64,000 bases of DNA from Arthrobacter sp. NEB 688. Lineage in GTDB: Bacteria > Actinomycetota > Actinomycetes > Actinomycetales > Dermatophilaceae. Of this stretch, positions 63,662-64,000 are shown piece by piece. The position numbers and the translations under genes are program-made. Under the pieces are notes generated by a model. It had not been told where the DNA came from. It was given only the letters and a program-made list of their open reading frames with translations, and did not search any database. The stretch is taken from the NCBI RefSeq assembly GCF_013201035.1, contig NZ_CP053707.1, positions 1,426,001 to 1,490,000 of the forward strand. The letters are read 5' to 3'. Within the stretch, counting starts at the first letter, position 1, and every line of letters begins with the position of its first letter.

Positions 63662-64000
63662 TGACGACCCACGAGCACGACACCGTCGCCGAGGACCTCA
63701 CGGTCACCGACCCCTACGGCGCATCCGTCGACGACGACACCGAGGGCGCGCGCGTCTTCACCGTCTCCGGCGGCGACTGGAACGACCTCGTCGACGAGGC
63801 CACCGCCCTCCACGAGGAGCGGATCGTCGTCAACATGGGCCCGCAGCACCCGTCGACCCACGGCGTGCTCCGGCTCATCCTCGAGCTCGACGGCGAGACG
63901 GTCACCGAGGCCCGCGCGGGCATCGGCTACCTGCACACCGGCATCGAGAAGAACATGGAGTTCCGCACCTGGACGCAGGGCGTGACGTTCTGCACCCGGA
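63661..64000 (+). CDS. nuoD: NADH-quinone oxidoreductase subunit D (N-terminal part, cut by window edge)
   Basis: The first 113 residues are visible. [14 protein letters not shown] lies near 59-72, and [17 protein letters not shown] near 88-104. This is the quinone-site subunit of complex I in the nuo operon. At the His-x-Gly site it has Thr93 where the stand-alone paralogue at 522-1709 has Arg. An N-terminal polar extension of about 50 residues precedes the conserved part. Confidence 0.95.
   Translation, partial: MTTHEHDTVAEDLTVTDPYGASVDDDTEGARVFTVSGGDWNDLVDEATALHEERIVVNMGPQHPSTHGVLRLILELDGETVTEARAGIGYLHTGIEKNMEFRTWTQGVTFCTR

Noticed and set aside
1-64000. Mobile elements, prophage, tRNA or rRNA genes
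   Set aside because: I found no transposase, integrase, phage structural gene or recognisable tRNA or rRNA. Absence of tRNA was judged by eye only.

Overview
The window looks like the chromosome of a high-GC actinobacterium (visibly above 70% G+C, many GTG starts, many 4-bp start/stop overlaps). Mycothione reductase implies mycothiol as the low-molecular-weight thiol. The quinone is menaquinone, and there are Rex, a BldC-like regulator and a bS22-type 32-residue ribosomal protein. Gene order from about 10.4 kb to 61.6 kb follows, from memory, the Mycobacterium tuberculosis order Rv0495c to Rv0561c with insertions and losses. A member of the Intrasporangiaceae/Dermatophilaceae is my guess; it is an inference from gene content and repeat style, not proven.

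Region 1 (1-9.6 kb): the end of a DUF3180 membrane protein; a reverse-strand pair of a second NuoD-like protein and a MidA/NDUFAF7-type methyltransferase; a PanG-like DUF2520 protein, panC and nadB-nadC (pantothenate and NAD synthesis); small VOC, flavin reductase and NUDIX genes. Region 2 (9.7-26.6 kb): methyltransferase, Cys-rich Rv0495c-like protein, Ppx/GppA phosphatase, a sugar-phosphate-isomerase-like protein, a DUF4232 lipoprotein, a two-component system facing an ABC-2 exporter, proline dehydrogenase and proC, two GNATs, a KtrA-like RCK protein, AcuC, the BldC-like regulator, bS22, an epimerase-like protein, an acyltransferase with a histone-H1-like tail, and a glutaredoxin-like protein. 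Region 3 (26.6-36.6 kb): rex-hemA-hemC-hemD-hemB under an apparent Rex operator; a Zur-box-preceded AztD-like zinc lipoprotein; a YceI/MarR divergon with a perfect palindromic operator; hemL. Region 4 (36.7-41.7 kb): histidine phosphatase, TlpA, CcdA, ResB, CcsB (System II cytochrome c maturation) and a DUF4229 protein. Region 5 (42-61.6 kb): menaquinone genes menA, menE, menB, menC, menD, menJ, menF, menG, interspersed with an AtoE transporter, an Nramp-like transporter, mycothione reductase, a WXG100-like/lipase pair and a PQQ-type dehydrogenase with cell-wall-binding repeats. Region 6 (61.6-64 kb): start of the nuo operon (nuoA, B, C and partial D) behind a second Rex-like operator.

Together the window holds most of the machinery for building a respiratory chain: NAD, haem, cytochrome c maturation, menaquinone and complex I. 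The two Rex-like sites suggest that haem synthesis and complex I answer to the NADH/NAD+ ratio.

Intergenic spaces, mostly between convergent genes, carry several families of hairpin-forming repeats. Family 1 is a 34-bp hairpin with 13 copies in three clusters. Family 2 is a CACGTG-centred element of about 30 bp with 8 copies in two clusters. A 58-bp element occurs twice and a 147-bp double-hairpin element occurs twice. Copies often sit at regular pitches of 51, 62 or 64 bp. These repeats are the least explained signal in the window. No rRNA, tRNA, insertion sequence, prophage or CRISPR array was recognised.
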